Source of the DNA: Bradyrhizobium sp. RD5-C2
GTDB lineage: Bacteria; Pseudomonadota; Alphaproteobacteria; Rhizobiales; Xanthobacteraceae
DNA: 64,000 bases
Assembly: GCF_019972155.1 (NCBI RefSeq)
Contig: NZ_BOVL01000019.1
Span: 543,714 to 607,713 of the forward strand
Direction of reading: 5' to 3'
Part shown: positions 47,832 through 56,694 of the stretch, one piece after another
How positions within the stretch are numbered: position 1 is the first letter of the stretch
Layout: the number at the start of each line of letters is the position of its first letter
Notes under the pieces: generated by a model
What the model was told of the DNA's origin: nothing
The model's input: the letters and a program-made list of their open reading frames with translations, nothing else
Database searches by the model: none
Translations under genes and position numbers: made by a program

Positions 47832-48260
47832 TCAGCCCTTCACGGCGATCAGTACCGCGCCCGCCGAGATCAGCGCGATCCCGATCCAGCCATAGGCCGA
47901 GGGGCGCTCGCCAAGGAACACGGCGCCGAACAACGCCACCAGCACCACGCTGAGCTTGTCGATCGGCGCGACCAGTGTGGCAGGTCCAAGCTTGAGTGCG
48001 CGGAAATAGCAGATCCACGACGCGCCGGTGCCGAGCCCGGACAGCAGCAGGAATAGCCAACTCTTGCCCGAGATCGGGCCGGCCTGGGCGAATTGCCCGG
48101 TCGCGAACAGGATCGCCGACAGCGTGATCAGCACGATCACGGTGCGGATCAGGGTGGCGAGATCGGAGTTGATGCCCTCGACGCCGACCTTGGCGAAGAT
48201 CGCGGTCAGCGCCGCGAAAATGGCCGAAAGAAACGCCCAGACCTGCCAGGACGCGGTCAA
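47832..48260 (-). CDS. Half-size EamA-type membrane protein
   Basis: This 142-residue protein has about five helices and one EamA repeat only: FLSAIFAALTAIFAKVGVEG at the start and VFLGERPSAYGWIGIALISA at the end. Half-size members are expected to form dimers. The start is a TTG overlapping the DUF1178 stop (TTGA), so translation is coupled to that gene. No ATG lies near the N-terminus. The substrate is unknown. Confidence 0.85.
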   Translation of the reverse strand: MTASWQVWAFLSAIFAALTAIFAKVGVEGINSDLATLIRTVIVLITLSAILFATGQFAQAGPISGKSWLFLLLSGLGTGASWICYFRALKLGPATLVAPIDKLSVVLVALFGAVFLGERPSAYGWIGIALISAGAVLIAVKG

Positions 48261-48727
48261 TTCCGATCTTCCGGCAGCGTCGGCAGCGGCGAGACCTCGA
48301 CGCCTTCGTCGATCAGCGCGCGCGCCTCCTCGGGCGAGGCCTCGCCGTAGATCGGCCGATGCTCAATATCGCCGTAATGCATCTTGCGCGCCTCGTTCGG
48401 GAAGCGGTCGCCGACATTGTCGGCGTTCTTCACGATATGGTCGCGCAGTTCCTTCAGCTTGCTGCGCAGCTCGCGCTCCTGCGCCATCATCAGCGACGTC
48501 GATTCGGCAGGCGGTGCCTCGACGGGCGCGGCCGGCGCCGGCTGGGCCGGTTCGCGGCCCTTCTTGCTGACGATTTGCGGCGCCATGATCGCGCGCTCGA
48601 TCTTGTCGGAGCCGCAGGACGGGCAATCGATCAAATGACGCCGCTCCTGCGATTCATAGGCCGAGGAGCTCTGGAACCAGCTCTCGAACTGATGGCCGCG
48701 CTCGCAGCGCAGCGTGTAGCGGATCAT
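48257..48727 (-). CDS. DUF1178 family protein
   Basis: This 156-residue soluble protein starts with a zinc-ribbon-like segment MIRYTLRCERGHQFESWF followed by LIDCPSCGSDKIERAI, giving a CxxC pair. The middle is rich in A and P. The end contains NEARKMHYGDIEHRPIYGEA, the best-conserved part of DUF1178. The function is unknown. It is translationally coupled at both ends, by ATGA with the nitrilase-type gene and by TTGA with the EamA gene. Confidence 0.9.
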   Translation of the reverse strand: MIRYTLRCERGHQFESWFQSSSAYESQERRHLIDCPSCGSDKIERAIMAPQIVSKKGREPAQPAPAAPVEAPPAESTSLMMAQERELRSKLKELRDHIVKNADNVGDRFPNEARKMHYGDIEHRPIYGEASPEEARALIDEGVEVSPLPTLPEDRN

Positions 48728-49602
48728 GCCGAGCCCCGGACGAGGTGCAGATGCTCCGGGCCGGCCTTGGGGTCGGCGATGCCGAAACGCCTGCCGTGCT
48801 GAAGTGAAGGGATAGTCTTGCGCGCGGTCTCGACCTTGGTGGGATCGATCTCGGCCAGGAACACGCCGGGCTCGACGCCGCCCTCGGTGAGGATCTCGCC
48901 CCAAGGGTCGATGATCAGCGAATGCCCGAAGGTCTCGCGCTTGTTCTCATGCAGGCCGGCTTGCGCCGCCGCAAACACGAAGCAGCCGGTCTCGATGGCG
49001 CGGGCGCGCAGCAGCGTGTGCCAGTGCGCTTCGCCGGTCTTGCGGGTGAAGGCGGACGGCACGGTGAGGAACGACGCGCCGGCTTCGGCAAGCGCGCGAT
49101 AGAGCGCCGGGAAGCGCACATCGTAGCAGATCGTCAATCCGATCCGGCCCCAGGGCAGGTCGGAGATCACGGCGGTCTCGCCGGGCTGGTAATTGGCCGA
49201 CTCGCGATAGCTCTCGCCGCCCGGCAGATCGATGTCGAACATGTGGATCTTGTCGTAGCTCGCGAGCACATTGCCCTCGGGCCCGATCAGGAACGAGCGG
49301 TTGACCGCCTTCTCCGGCGAGTAGCGCAGCGCCAGCGAGCCGATATGCAGATGGATCTTCAGTTCGGCGGCCAGCGCGCGATAGGCCTGCAGCGACTTGT
49401 CGTCCTCTTCGCTCGCCAGATGCTCGAACAGCGCCTTGCGGTTCAGCTGCATCATGTTGCTGACCTCAGGGGTCAGCACGTATTTGGCGCCCTGCGCCGC
49501 CGCTTCGCGGATCAGCCGCGTGCCCTGCTCCAGGCTCGGCTCGGGCAGCAATCCGGTGCGCATCTGCACCATGGCGGCAGTGAAAATGTTGTCCGTGCTC
49601 AT
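48724..49602 (-). CDS. Nitrilase-superfamily carbon-nitrogen hydrolase (Nit1/omega-amidase-like)
   Basis: This 292-residue enzyme has the catalytic triad E46 (TPEVSN), K118 (YDKIHMFD) and C159 (TICYDVRFP). The sequence resembles Nit1-type proteins that hydrolyse deaminated glutathione, and omega-amidases. Neighbouring glutaredoxin supports a link with glutathione metabolism; that is inference. Its start overlaps the glutaredoxin stop and its stop overlaps DUF1178. Confidence 0.92.
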   Translation of the reverse strand: MSTDNIFTAAMVQMRTGLLPEPSLEQGTRLIREAAAQGAKYVLTPEVSNMMQLNRKALFEHLASEEDDKSLQAYRALAAELKIHLHIGSLALRYSPEKAVNRSFLIGPEGNVLASYDKIHMFDIDLPGGESYRESANYQPGETAVISDLPWGRIGLTICYDVRFPALYRALAEAGASFLTVPSAFTRKTGEAHWHTLLRARAIETGCFVFAAAQAGLHENKRETFGHSLIIDPWGEILTEGGVEPGVFLAEIDPTKVETARKTIPSLQHGRRFGIADPKAGPEHLHLVRGSA

Positions 49603-49874
49603 CAGGCGCCGCCTCCGTTGCTGAGCAGGCCGTCGAGCTTGCCCTCGCGGTCGAGCGCGTAGAGCTCGTCGCAGCCGCCGACATGGGTCTTGTCGATGAA
49701 GATCTGCGGGAAAGTCGAGCCCGCGCCGGCGCGATCGTACATCTCGTCGCGGTACGCCGGGTTGCTGGCGACGCTCAATTCGGTGAACGCGGCGTTCTTG
49801 CGCGTCAAAAGCGATTTGGCCGCGGTGCAATAACCGCAGCCGGGGCGGGTATAGATTTCGATGGCAGCGGTCAT
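49602..49874 (-). CDS. grxC: Glutaredoxin 3
   Basis: This 90-residue glutathione-dependent disulfide reductase has the redox site C13-G-Y-C16, the cis-proline segment STFPQIFID and the glutathione-binding GGCDELYAL. It is the first gene of the coupled group grxC-nitrilase-DUF1178-eamA and lies 30 bp downstream of comF. Confidence 0.96.
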   Translation of the reverse strand: MTAAIEIYTRPGCGYCTAAKSLLTRKNAAFTELSVASNPAYRDEMYDRAGAGSTFPQIFIDKTHVGGCDELYALDREGKLDGLLSNGGGA

Positions 49875-49904
49875 GGTGTGCTCGGTTGAACCAGAAGTTA
49901 CAGA

Positions 49905-50714
49905 TTATATGGGAGCGCGGTGGGTATCGACAACCCGGGCAAACACCAGCACGTCGACCTGCGCGGCCTTGGCGCGCAACAGCGCCCGTGCGCAGGCATC
50001 CACTGTGGCGCCAGAGGTCAGGACGTCGTCGACCAGGACCACACGGCGGCCTTGGATGTCAGCCTTGCGTTCATCGGCGACCCCGAATGCGCCCTGCACA
50101 TTGCTGGCGCGGTCCTTGCGCGACAGCCCGATCTGCTGCTCGGTGGCGCGGGTGCGCCGCAGCGCCTCGGACACCATTTTGACGCCGCTCTGGCGCGCGA
50201 TCACCTTGGCGAGCGCGCCGGACTGGTTGTAGCGCCGGCTCCAGCCGCGCCGCCAATGCAGGGGAACCGGCACCAGCATATCGGCATCTGCTAGCACTTC
50301 CTTCCCCGCGCGCGCCATCCAGCGGCCCATTGTCGGCGCCAGATCGGTGCGATCCTGGTATTTCAATGCGTGCACCAGGGTGCGCGCGACGTCGTCATAG
50401 CGCACCGCGGCGCGGGCGCGCTGGTAGGACGGTGGATTGGCGATCGCCTCCATCGACAGCAGCTCGGGACCGGGATCGTAGACAAAGGGAATCCCGAGCC
50501 GTGGGCAGAACGGCGGCGCGATGAACGACAATTTGGCCCAGCAGGCCGCGCAGACGCCCTCGCCATGAACCGGCTCGCGGCAGGACACGCACAGCGTCGG
50601 CAGCGCGATGTCGAGGGCCAACCGCGCGGTATGCAGCCACGCACCCCCGACCGCGCCGAGCGCCCGCTGGATGTGACCGGAAATGGAGCGTGTCGGTGAT
50701 GCCTCGGCGTCCAT
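49905..50714 (-). CDS. comF: ComF-family phosphoribosyltransferase-like protein
   Basis: This 269-residue protein has a zinc-finger-like N-terminus (LCVSCREPVHGEGVCAACW) and a type I phosphoribosyltransferase fold with the PRPP loop VVLVDDVLTSGATVDACARA near residue 225. WSRRYNQSGALAKVIA is a ComF hallmark. In other bacteria ComF supports uptake of single-stranded DNA during transformation; many non-competent species also carry it. Confidence 0.92.
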   Translation of the reverse strand: MDAEASPTRSISGHIQRALGAVGGAWLHTARLALDIALPTLCVSCREPVHGEGVCAACWAKLSFIAPPFCPRLGIPFVYDPGPELLSMEAIANPPSYQRARAAVRYDDVARTLVHALKYQDRTDLAPTMGRWMARAGKEVLADADMLVPVPLHWRRGWSRRYNQSGALAKVIARQSGVKMVSEALRRTRATEQQIGLSRKDRASNVQGAFGVADERKADIQGRRVVLVDDVLTSGATVDACARALLRAKAAQVDVLVFARVVDTHRAPI

Positions 50715-50792
50715 GGCCGATGAGGCTAGCGTTTGAGCCGAGCGGGCTCAAGGCGCATTGCCTGCGGCGGCCGTCCGGCGTAACCAGCCGGC

Positions 50793-51668
50793 ATGGCAAC
50801 GACCCCAGCCACGGCTCCCGTCCTGTTCGATCGCGCATCGCTCCGCGCGCGGCTGGCGCGCGCGGAGGCCGCGGGGGCGGCGACGTTCCTGCTCGAGCGG
50901 GCCACAGAGGACATGTCGGACCGGTTGCTGGCGGTGTCGCGCGGCTTTTCTTCCGCGGCCGATATCTGGACGCCGGGAGACGGGCTTGCGGACGCCCTGC
51001 GCGGGCGTGTCGCCTCGGTCGATCCGATCGGTTTCAGCGAGACGGAAGCGCTCGGACTGCCACCTGAATCGCTGGACCTCGCGGTCTCCGCGCTCGCCTT
51101 CCAGTTCGTCAACGATCTGCCGGGCGTGCTGACGCAGATCCGCCGCGCGCTGAAACCGGACGGGCTGCTGCTCGCGGCGATGCTCGGCGGCGACACGCTG
51201 ACCGAGCTCCGGCAAAGCTTTGCCGCGGCGGAGGCGGAGTGCGAGGGCGGGGTGTCGCCGCGCGTCGCGCCGTTCGCCGACCTGCGCGACATCGGCGCGT
51301 TGTTGCAGCGGGCCGGTTTTGCGCTGCCGGTCACCGATGTCGACCGCGTCGTGGTGCGCTACGCCAGCGCGTTCGCCCTGATGGCCGATCTCAGGCGCAT
51401 GGGCGCCACCAATGTGCTGCGCGAGCGCCGCCATACGCCGACCCGCCGCGCCACCATGCTGCGCATGGCGCAGATCTATGGCGAGCGTTTCGCCGATCCC
51501 GACGGCCGCATCCGCGCCACCTTCGACATCGTCTGGCTCTCCGGCTGGGCGCCGCATGAGAGCCAACCGAAGCCACTCAAGCCGGGTTCGGCAAGAGCGA
51601 GCCTGGAGGCCGCGGTGAAGGGCACTTCACCCTCCCCTGGAGGGGGAGGGTCGACGCGAATGAAATGA
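50793..51668 (+). CDS. NDUFAF5/BioC-like methyltransferase
   Basis: This 291-residue protein begins LFDRASLRARLARAEAAGAA and FLLERATEDMSDRL, as in homologues of the mitochondrial complex I assembly factor NDUFAF5. The SAM-fold centre is partly degenerate (no GxGxG loop seen near 45-60), followed by SLDLAVSALAFQFVNDLPG and IRRALKPDGLLLAAMLGG. NDUFAF5 hydroxylates an arginine of a complex I subunit. The last 15 residues (TSPSPGGGGSTRMK) are encoded by an intergenic repeat, so the native C-terminus seems altered. Confidence 0.85.
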   Translation: MATTPATAPVLFDRASLRARLARAEAAGAATFLLERATEDMSDRLLAVSRGFSSAADIWTPGDGLADALRGRVASVDPIGFSETEALGLPPESLDLAVSALAFQFVNDLPGVLTQIRRALKPDGLLLAAMLGGDTLTELRQSFAAAEAECEGGVSPRVAPFADLRDIGALLQRAGFALPVTDVDRVVVRYASAFALMADLRRMGATNVLRERRHTPTRRATMLRMAQIYGERFADPDGRIRATFDIVWLSGWAPHESQPKPLKPGSARASLEAAVKGTSPSPGGGGSTRMK

Positions 51669-51789
51669 GCGGCGGGGTGGGGTGACGGTCTTTCGACTCG
51701 AACAGTGCCCGTGTTGAGAGACCGTCACCCCACCTCGATCCGCATTCCGCTGCGCTTCATGCGGATCGATCCTCCCCCTCCAGGGGAGG
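51630..51789. repeat. Composite inverted repeat overlapping the end of the methyltransferase gene
   Basis: CCCTCCCCTGGAGGGGGAGG at the left and CCTCCCCCTCCAGGGGAGG at the right frame an inner pair GGGGTGACGGTC and GACCGTCACCCC. The CDS stop at 51666-51668 lies inside it. Confidence 0.75.
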
Positions 51790-51795
51790 ATGAAG

Positions 51796-51844
51796 AGATC
51801 ACAGCAGCAAATCCATCAGATGCGGCTGCAGCGGGGTGTCCGCG
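51796..51844 (-). pseudogene. Duplicated 3' fragment of mutT
   Basis: About 49 bp match the last codons and stop of mutT (51965-52013) with roughly five mismatches. It starts AGATCACAGCAGCAAAT in both copies. The fragment is 169 bp downstream of the intact copy in direct orientation and has no gene body attached. Confidence 0.7.
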
Positions 51845-51967
51845 GGCCTGTGAGTTGCCCGACGCGTCAAGTCGCCAGGTCGAATGACGGCCGCAGCCGC
51901 TACTGTGCATGGGGTTGTTTTCGATATTTTGGGTAGCCGCGCCTCCCGCAAGCGGGGGAGGCTAAGA

Positions 51968-52378
51968 TCACAGCAGCAAATCGATCAGATGCGGCAGCAG
52001 CGGAATGTCCGCCGGCGGCATCGGATAGTCGCGCAGCTTGTTGGCGCGGACCCAGGCGAGGTTCTGGCCCTCGCGTGCCACCGCCATGCCCTCCCAGCGC
52101 CGGCAGATGTAGAGCGGCATCAGCAGATGGAAAGTCTCGTAGGCATGGCTGGCGAAGGTCAGCGGCGCGAGGCACGGCTCGCTCACGGTGATGCCGATCT
52201 CCTCGTGCAGCTCGCGGATCAGGGTCTGTTCCGGTCGCTCGCCGGGCTCGATCTTGCCGCCGGGGAATTCCCACAGGCCCGCCAGTGCCTTGCCTTCGGG
52301 ACGCTGCGCCAGCAGCACGCGCTTGTCGGCGTCGACCAGCGCGCAGGCGACGACGAGGGTCAGCTTGATGTCAGCCAT
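51968..52378 (-). CDS. mutT: 8-oxo-dGTP diphosphatase (Nudix hydrolase)
   Basis: This 136-residue enzyme sanitises the nucleotide pool by hydrolysing 8-oxo-dGTP. The Nudix box is complete: G41-x5-E47-x7-R55-E56-x2-E59-E60-x-G62. FPGGKIEPGE and HLLMPLYICRRWEG support MutT. GAAGGA precedes the ATG. A copy of its 3' end lies downstream, and a GC-rich hairpin (CCTCCCGC-AA-GCGGGGGAGG, 51944-51963) follows the stop. Confidence 0.93.
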   Translation of the reverse strand: MADIKLTLVVACALVDADKRVLLAQRPEGKALAGLWEFPGGKIEPGERPEQTLIRELHEEIGITVSEPCLAPLTFASHAYETFHLLMPLYICRRWEGMAVAREGQNLAWVRANKLRDYPMPPADIPLLPHLIDLLL

Positions 52379-52553
52379 GTAGCTGGAATGTCCTTCTCAT
52401 CTGCAAGCTTTCATTAACCAGCAACGCCCCGTCAGCCAAACGATTTGTGCCGGTGCGCTTTTTCTGCATTCGCGATAAGCCGGCCTTAATTCGCGGCAGG
52501 CAGGGTGAAGGTCCTGATTTATCAGCCCATCAATTTCTCTGCCGATATAACCC

Positions 52554-53903
52554 ATGCACACCTTGCTCCGGACCGTCAGCCGCTTCCGCCGCGATCGCTC
52601 CGGCAACATCGCGATGATCTTCGGCATGGCCCTGCTGCCGCTGCTCGTCGCGGTCGGATGCGCGGTCGACTATTCCCGCGCCAACCAGATCCGCAGCAAG
52701 CTGATCTCCGCCGCCGACGCGGCGAGCGTCGGATCGGTCGCCAAGGCATCGCCCGGCTTCATCGCGGCCGGCGCCATGACCTCGGACGGCGAGATCTCGG
52801 CGGGAGAAGCCGATGCGAAAAAGATCTTCAACGGCAACATCTTCAACCAGAACGGCTTCACGCTGACCAACGTGACGCCGACCATGACCAAGAGCGGCAG
52901 CATCATCACCTCGACGGTCCAATTCACCGCCGATGTCCCGACCATGTTCCTCGGCGTGCTGGGGCGGAGCAAGGTGTCGGTGTCGGGCACCTCGACCTCG
53001 ACCGCGAACATGCCGCTCTATATCGATTTCTATCTGCTGCTCGATAACTCGCCGTCGATGGGCGTCGGCGCGACGCCGACGGACGTCGCCAAGCTGGTCA
53101 CGGCCACCACCGGCAACAGCTTCAAGCCGAACGACCAATGCGCCTTCGCCTGCCACGACTACAACGACCCCAACAACTACTACAATCTGGCAAAATCGCT
53201 TGGCGTCACGACGCGGATCGATGTGCTGCGCAGCGCGACCCAGCAATTGATGGACACCGCGGCGGCGACCCAGACCTATTCGAGCCAGTTCCGCATGGCG
53301 ATCTATGACTTCGGCGCGTCCTCGGCGACCTATGGTTTGCGAAGCCTGTTTTCGCTGTCATCAAGCCTGTCGAGCGCAAAGTCGGCGGCCGGCAACATCG
53401 ATCTGATGGGTGTCTACGGCAACAACGATTCTTACACCGCGGACAAGGACAGCCAGTTCACCGCGATCTTTCCCCAGATCAACAATGCGATCGCAAATCC
53501 GGGCGCAGGCACGTCGTCGGCGCCGCTGAAATATCTGTTCTTCGTATCCGACGGGGTCGCCGACGAGCCGAATACAAGCTGCCTGAAGCCGATCACCGGC
53601 AGCAATCGCTGCCAGTCGCCGATCAATCCGGCGCTTTGCGATGCGATCAAGAAGCGCAACATCAAGATCGCGGTGCTCTACACCACCTATCTGCAGCTGC
53701 CGACCAACAACTGGTACATGACCTGGATCGATCCGTTCAATCAGGGCCCGTTCGGCCCCTCGCCGAACAGCCAGATCGCGCAGAACATGCAGACCTGTGC
53801 GTCGCCGGGCTTCTATTTCGAGGTCAGCCCGACGCAGGGCATCGCGGACGCGATGAACGCACTGTTCAAGAAAGCAGTCGCCGACGCGCGGATCTCGAGC
53901 TAG
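52554..53903 (+). CDS. TadG-like protein with N-terminal pilus-type segment and vWA domain
   Basis: This 449-residue exported protein opens with a basic stretch and FRRDRSGNIAMIFGMALLPL, the pseudopilin-like start of TadE/TadG proteins, then one membrane helix (about 20-40). The periplasmic part includes a von Willebrand A-like fold with the metal site LLLDNSPSMG (D164, S166, S168) and YLFFVSDGVADE. Tad systems build Flp pili for adhesion. No other tad or cpa gene is in the window, so it stands alone. The codon use looks normal. Confidence 0.87.
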   Translation: MHTLLRTVSRFRRDRSGNIAMIFGMALLPLLVAVGCAVDYSRANQIRSKLISAADAASVGSVAKASPGFIAAGAMTSDGEISAGEADAKKIFNGNIFNQNGFTLTNVTPTMTKSGSIITSTVQFTADVPTMFLGVLGRSKVSVSGTSTSTANMPLYIDFYLLLDNSPSMGVGATPTDVAKLVTATTGNSFKPNDQCAFACHDYNDPNNYYNLAKSLGVTTRIDVLRSATQQLMDTAAATQTYSSQFRMAIYDFGASSATYGLRSLFSLSSSLSSAKSAAGNIDLMGVYGNNDSYTADKDSQFTAIFPQINNAIANPGAGTSSAPLKYLFFVSDGVADEPNTSCLKPITGSNRCQSPINPALCDAIKKRNIKIAVLYTTYLQLPTNNWYMTWIDPFNQGPFGPSPNSQIAQNMQTCASPGFYFEVSPTQGIADAMNALFKKAVADARISS

Positions 53904-53924
53904 CGAAAGCTCACGGTGTCTCTC

Positions 53925-54080
53925 ACCGTCACCCTGAGGTGGCCGCGAAGCGGCCGTCTCGAAGGGTCGACGGCCCAACTCCCTCACAGCGCTGATGCAT
54001 TCAGGCCGTGCATCCTTCGAGGCTCGCTCCGCTCGCACCTCCAGCGACAAAGGCGAAGCCTTTGCGCGGGGATGACGGGA
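53925..54080. repeat. Intergenic repeat (CACCCTGAGG..TTCGAAGG type)
   Basis: CACCCTGAGGTGGCCGCGAA, GTCTCGAAGGGTCGACGG and the opposed CATCCTTCGAGGCTCGCTCC, with GCGCGGGGATGACGGG at the end, form an imperfect inverted element after the TadG-like gene. Confidence 0.7.
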
Positions 54081-54087
54081 CTTACAC

Positions 54088-54173
54088 CGTCATTGCGAGC
54101 GAAGCGAAGCAATCCATCTCACCGCACATACGGACGGGTGGATTGCTTCGTCGCTTCGCTCCTCGCAATGACG
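54088..54173. repeat. Palindromic intergenic repeat (CGTCATTGCGAG family)
   Basis: CGTCATTGCGAGCGAAGCGA and TCGCTTCGCTCCTCGCAATG, then ACG, with AAGCAATCCA and TGGATTGCTT inside. It is the second copy of the element at 3971-4054. Confidence 0.85.
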
Positions 54174-54192
54174 GAGGTGATTGGGAAAGCGG

Positions 54193-55434
54193 CTACGACC
54201 TGTAATCGCCGTTGATCGCGACATATTCCTTGGTGAGGTCGCAGGTCAGCACGCGGTCCTTCGCCTTGCCGAGGCCGAGCGCGACCTTGATCTGGATCTT
54301 CGGCGCCTTCATCGCCTCCGATACCTCTTTCTCATTGTAGGACGGATCGCGCGCGCCGCTCTTGGCGACGCGGATGCCGTTGAAGGAGATCGAGAGCTTG
54401 TCGCGGTTGGCGGGCTCGCCGGCCTTGCCGACCGCCATCACGACGCGGCCCCAATTGGCGTCCTCGCCGGCGATCGCGGTCTTCACCAGCGGCGAATTGG
54501 CGATCGACATCGCGATTCTGCGCGCCGACGGCTTTGTCGTGGCACCCTCGACCACGACCTCGACCAGCTTGCGGGCGCCCTCGCCGTCGCGCGCCACCTG
54601 CTCGGACAGATTGGCGAGGATCTGCTGGAACGCCTTGGTGAAGGCCTTCAGCCGCGGGTCGCTGGCGCGCGAGATCTTCGGCGCGCCGTTGGCGGCCGCA
54701 GCACCGGTCGCAAATGCGAGCAGCGTGTCCGAGGTCGAGGTGTCGCCGTCGATGGTCAGCGCATTGAAAGTGTCCTCGACGCCGGCCTTGAGCAGGGATT
54801 GCAGCACGCCAGCCGACAGCGGCGCATCGGTGAAGACGAAGGACAGCATGGTCGCCATGTCGGGCATGATCATGCCGGCGCCCTTGGCCATGCCGTTGAT
54901 CGTCACCTTGGCCTTGCCGAGCTTCACGGTCGCGGTGGCGACCTTCGGGAAGGTATCGGTAGTCATGATCGCCTTGGCCGCGTCCATCCACAGATCGGGG
55001 GTCGCGGTCTCCGCGAGCTGCGCCAGCACGCCGTCGAACTTGGTGGCGTCGAGCGGCTCGCCGATCACGCCGGTGGAGGCAAGGAACACATCCGACGTCG
55101 AACAGCCGACCGCCTTCGCCGCGATCTGCGCGGTCAATGCCGTCGACGACTTGCCGGTCTTACCGGTGAAGGCGTTGGCGTTGCCGGAATTGACCACCAG
55201 CGCGCGCGCGGCCCCGCCCTTCAGTTTGGCGCGGCACCATTCGACTGGCGCCGACGGGCATTTCGACTTGGTGAAGACACCGGCCACCGTGGTGCCCTTG
55301 TCCATCAGCGCGAGCAGCACGTCGGTGCGGCCCTTGTAGCGGATGCCGGCGGCAGCGGTCGCAAGCCGCACACCCGCGATCACGGGCATCTCGGGGACGT
55401 CGGGCGGGGCGAGGGGGGAGACGGCGGTGGACAT
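54193..55434 (-). CDS. argJ: Bifunctional ornithine acetyltransferase/N-acetylglutamate synthase
   Basis: ArgJ transfers acetyl between N-acetylornithine and glutamate in the cyclic arginine pathway. The 413-residue precursor is expected to self-cleave before T195 in the conserved KGAGMIMPDMATMLSF. Other family segments are LVVNSGNANAFTG, NALTIDGDTSTSDT and GEDANWGRVVMAVG. ATG 55434 is chosen over an upstream start. It lies downstream of the parvulin gene on the same strand. Confidence 0.97.
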   Translation of the reverse strand: MSTAVSPLAPPDVPEMPVIAGVRLATAAAGIRYKGRTDVLLALMDKGTTVAGVFTKSKCPSAPVEWCRAKLKGGAARALVVNSGNANAFTGKTGKSSTALTAQIAAKAVGCSTSDVFLASTGVIGEPLDATKFDGVLAQLAETATPDLWMDAAKAIMTTDTFPKVATATVKLGKAKVTINGMAKGAGMIMPDMATMLSFVFTDAPLSAGVLQSLLKAGVEDTFNALTIDGDTSTSDTLLAFATGAAAANGAPKISRASDPRLKAFTKAFQQILANLSEQVARDGEGARKLVEVVVEGATTKPSARRIAMSIANSPLVKTAIAGEDANWGRVVMAVGKAGEPANRDKLSISFNGIRVAKSGARDPSYNEKEVSEAMKAPKIQIKVALGLGKAKDRVLTCDLTKEYVAINGDYRS

Positions 55435-55543
55435 GGGAGGCTTCCGGCTACGGGGAGGGAAGCGCTGCATAACATCTCGCCGGCTGAAGCGGGAGAGGGC
55501 TCGGGCGCGAACGCGCTGTCATCAATTGTTCAAAGAGACGTCT

Positions 55544-55631
55544 GTAGCCCGGACGGAGCGCAGCGTAATCCGGGGCCGCTGTCCCCGTGGATGGTCTGCC
55601 CCGGATTTCGCTTCGCTTCATCCGGGCTACG
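55544..55631. repeat. Palindromic intergenic repeat (GTAGCCCGGA family)
   Basis: GTAGCCCGGACGGAGCGCAG and CGCTTCGCTTCATCCGGGCT, then AC, with AATCCGGGG and CCCCGGATT as inner arms. It lies between argJ and the parvulin gene. Confidence 0.8.
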
Positions 55632-55641
55632 AACGCACCAC

Positions 55642-55673
55642 AAAATGCAAATGGCCGGGACATGCCCGGCCAT
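55642..55673 (-). terminator. Probable terminator of the parvulin gene
   Basis: The stem ATGGCCGGG/CCCGGCCAT with a 5-base loop is followed on the minus strand by TTTGCATTTT, 24 bases after the stop. Confidence 0.6.
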
Positions 55674-55696
55674 CGCAACTGCTTTCGCTCTGGAGC

Positions 55697-56635
55697 TTAC
55701 TTCTTCGCCGGCGCCATCTTGTTGTCGGCGGGCTTCGGCGCGTCCTTGGCGGCATCGGCCGGCGCCGTCGCGTCCTTGGCCGTCTCGGCCGGCTTGTCTA
55801 GGCGCTCGACCTTGGCGGCCTCGCGCAGCTTGGCGACATAGTCGGCCTGGGCCTTGCGGGTCACATAGGTCTCGATCTGGGCCTTCACCTGCTCGAAGTC
55901 GGGCGCCTTGCGGTTGCGCTTTTCCTCGACCTTGATGATGTGCCAGCCGAACTGCGACTTGACCGGATCGGAGATCTTGCCCGGCTCGAGCGTGAAGGCG
56001 ACCGCAGAGAATTCCGGCACCATCTGCTCCTTGGTGAAGAAGCCGAGGTCGCCGCCATCGGAGGCGCCGGGATCCTTGGACTTCTTCTTGGCGAGCTCGG
56101 CGAAGTCCGCGCCCTTGTCGAGCTCGGCCTTGATCGCCTTCGCTTCGTCCTCGGTCTCGACCAGGATGTGGCGGGCGCGCACCTCCTGCTCGCCGGTGAT
56201 CTGCTTGGAGGCCTCTTCATAGACCTTCTTCATGGCGTCGTCGGTGGTCGCGGCCTTGCCCTCGCTGGCAAGCAGGCTGTCCATCAACAGGCGGTTGCGG
56301 GTGAAGGCGAGCCGCTTCTTGAAGTCGTCATTGTTCTCGATCTTCTTGTCCTCGGCGGCCTTGGACACGATCTTCATGTCGATCAGGAAGGACAGCACGT
56401 TGTCCTTGCGGGTCGAGGGGTCCATCTGCTGCAGGCTCGGGCCGAGTTCCTCCTCGGCGAGCGCCACGTCGCTGGCATGGATCTCGGAACCGTTCACCTT
56501 CGCCAGCACCGGGTCGGATTCCGCGGCGCGGACCGGGAGGCCGGCAGCCAGCACTGCGACAAGACAGCCCGTGGCGGCCAGGGTGGCGAGGCCGAGGCGC
56601 AGGCCGGTTTTGGTTTCCGGAGGCGAGGTGGTCAT
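55697..56635 (-). CDS. Parvulin-type peptidyl-prolyl cis-trans isomerase
   Basis: This 312-residue periplasmic folding factor has a signal peptide or anchor (about 15-37, ending in PVRAAES), a SurA-like helical N-domain (about 45-135) and a parvulin domain (about 150-240) with VRARHILVETEDEA, GGDLGFFTKEQMVPEF and FGWHIIKVEEKR. The C-terminal 40 residues are rich in A, K, D and P. It is divergent from secA. AAGGA precedes the ATG. Confidence 0.94.
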   Translation of the reverse strand: MTTSPPETKTGLRLGLATLAATGCLVAVLAAGLPVRAAESDPVLAKVNGSEIHASDVALAEEELGPSLQQMDPSTRKDNVLSFLIDMKIVSKAAEDKKIENNDDFKKRLAFTRNRLLMDSLLASEGKAATTDDAMKKVYEEASKQITGEQEVRARHILVETEDEAKAIKAELDKGADFAELAKKKSKDPGASDGGDLGFFTKEQMVPEFSAVAFTLEPGKISDPVKSQFGWHIIKVEEKRNRKAPDFEQVKAQIETYVTRKAQADYVAKLREAAKVERLDKPAETAKDATAPADAAKDAPKPADNKMAPAKK

Positions 56636-56694
56636 GCAAAATCCTTGGTCTAAAGGGGGGAAGCTCGAGCGGGGCGGACACTCGCCCAATCGTG

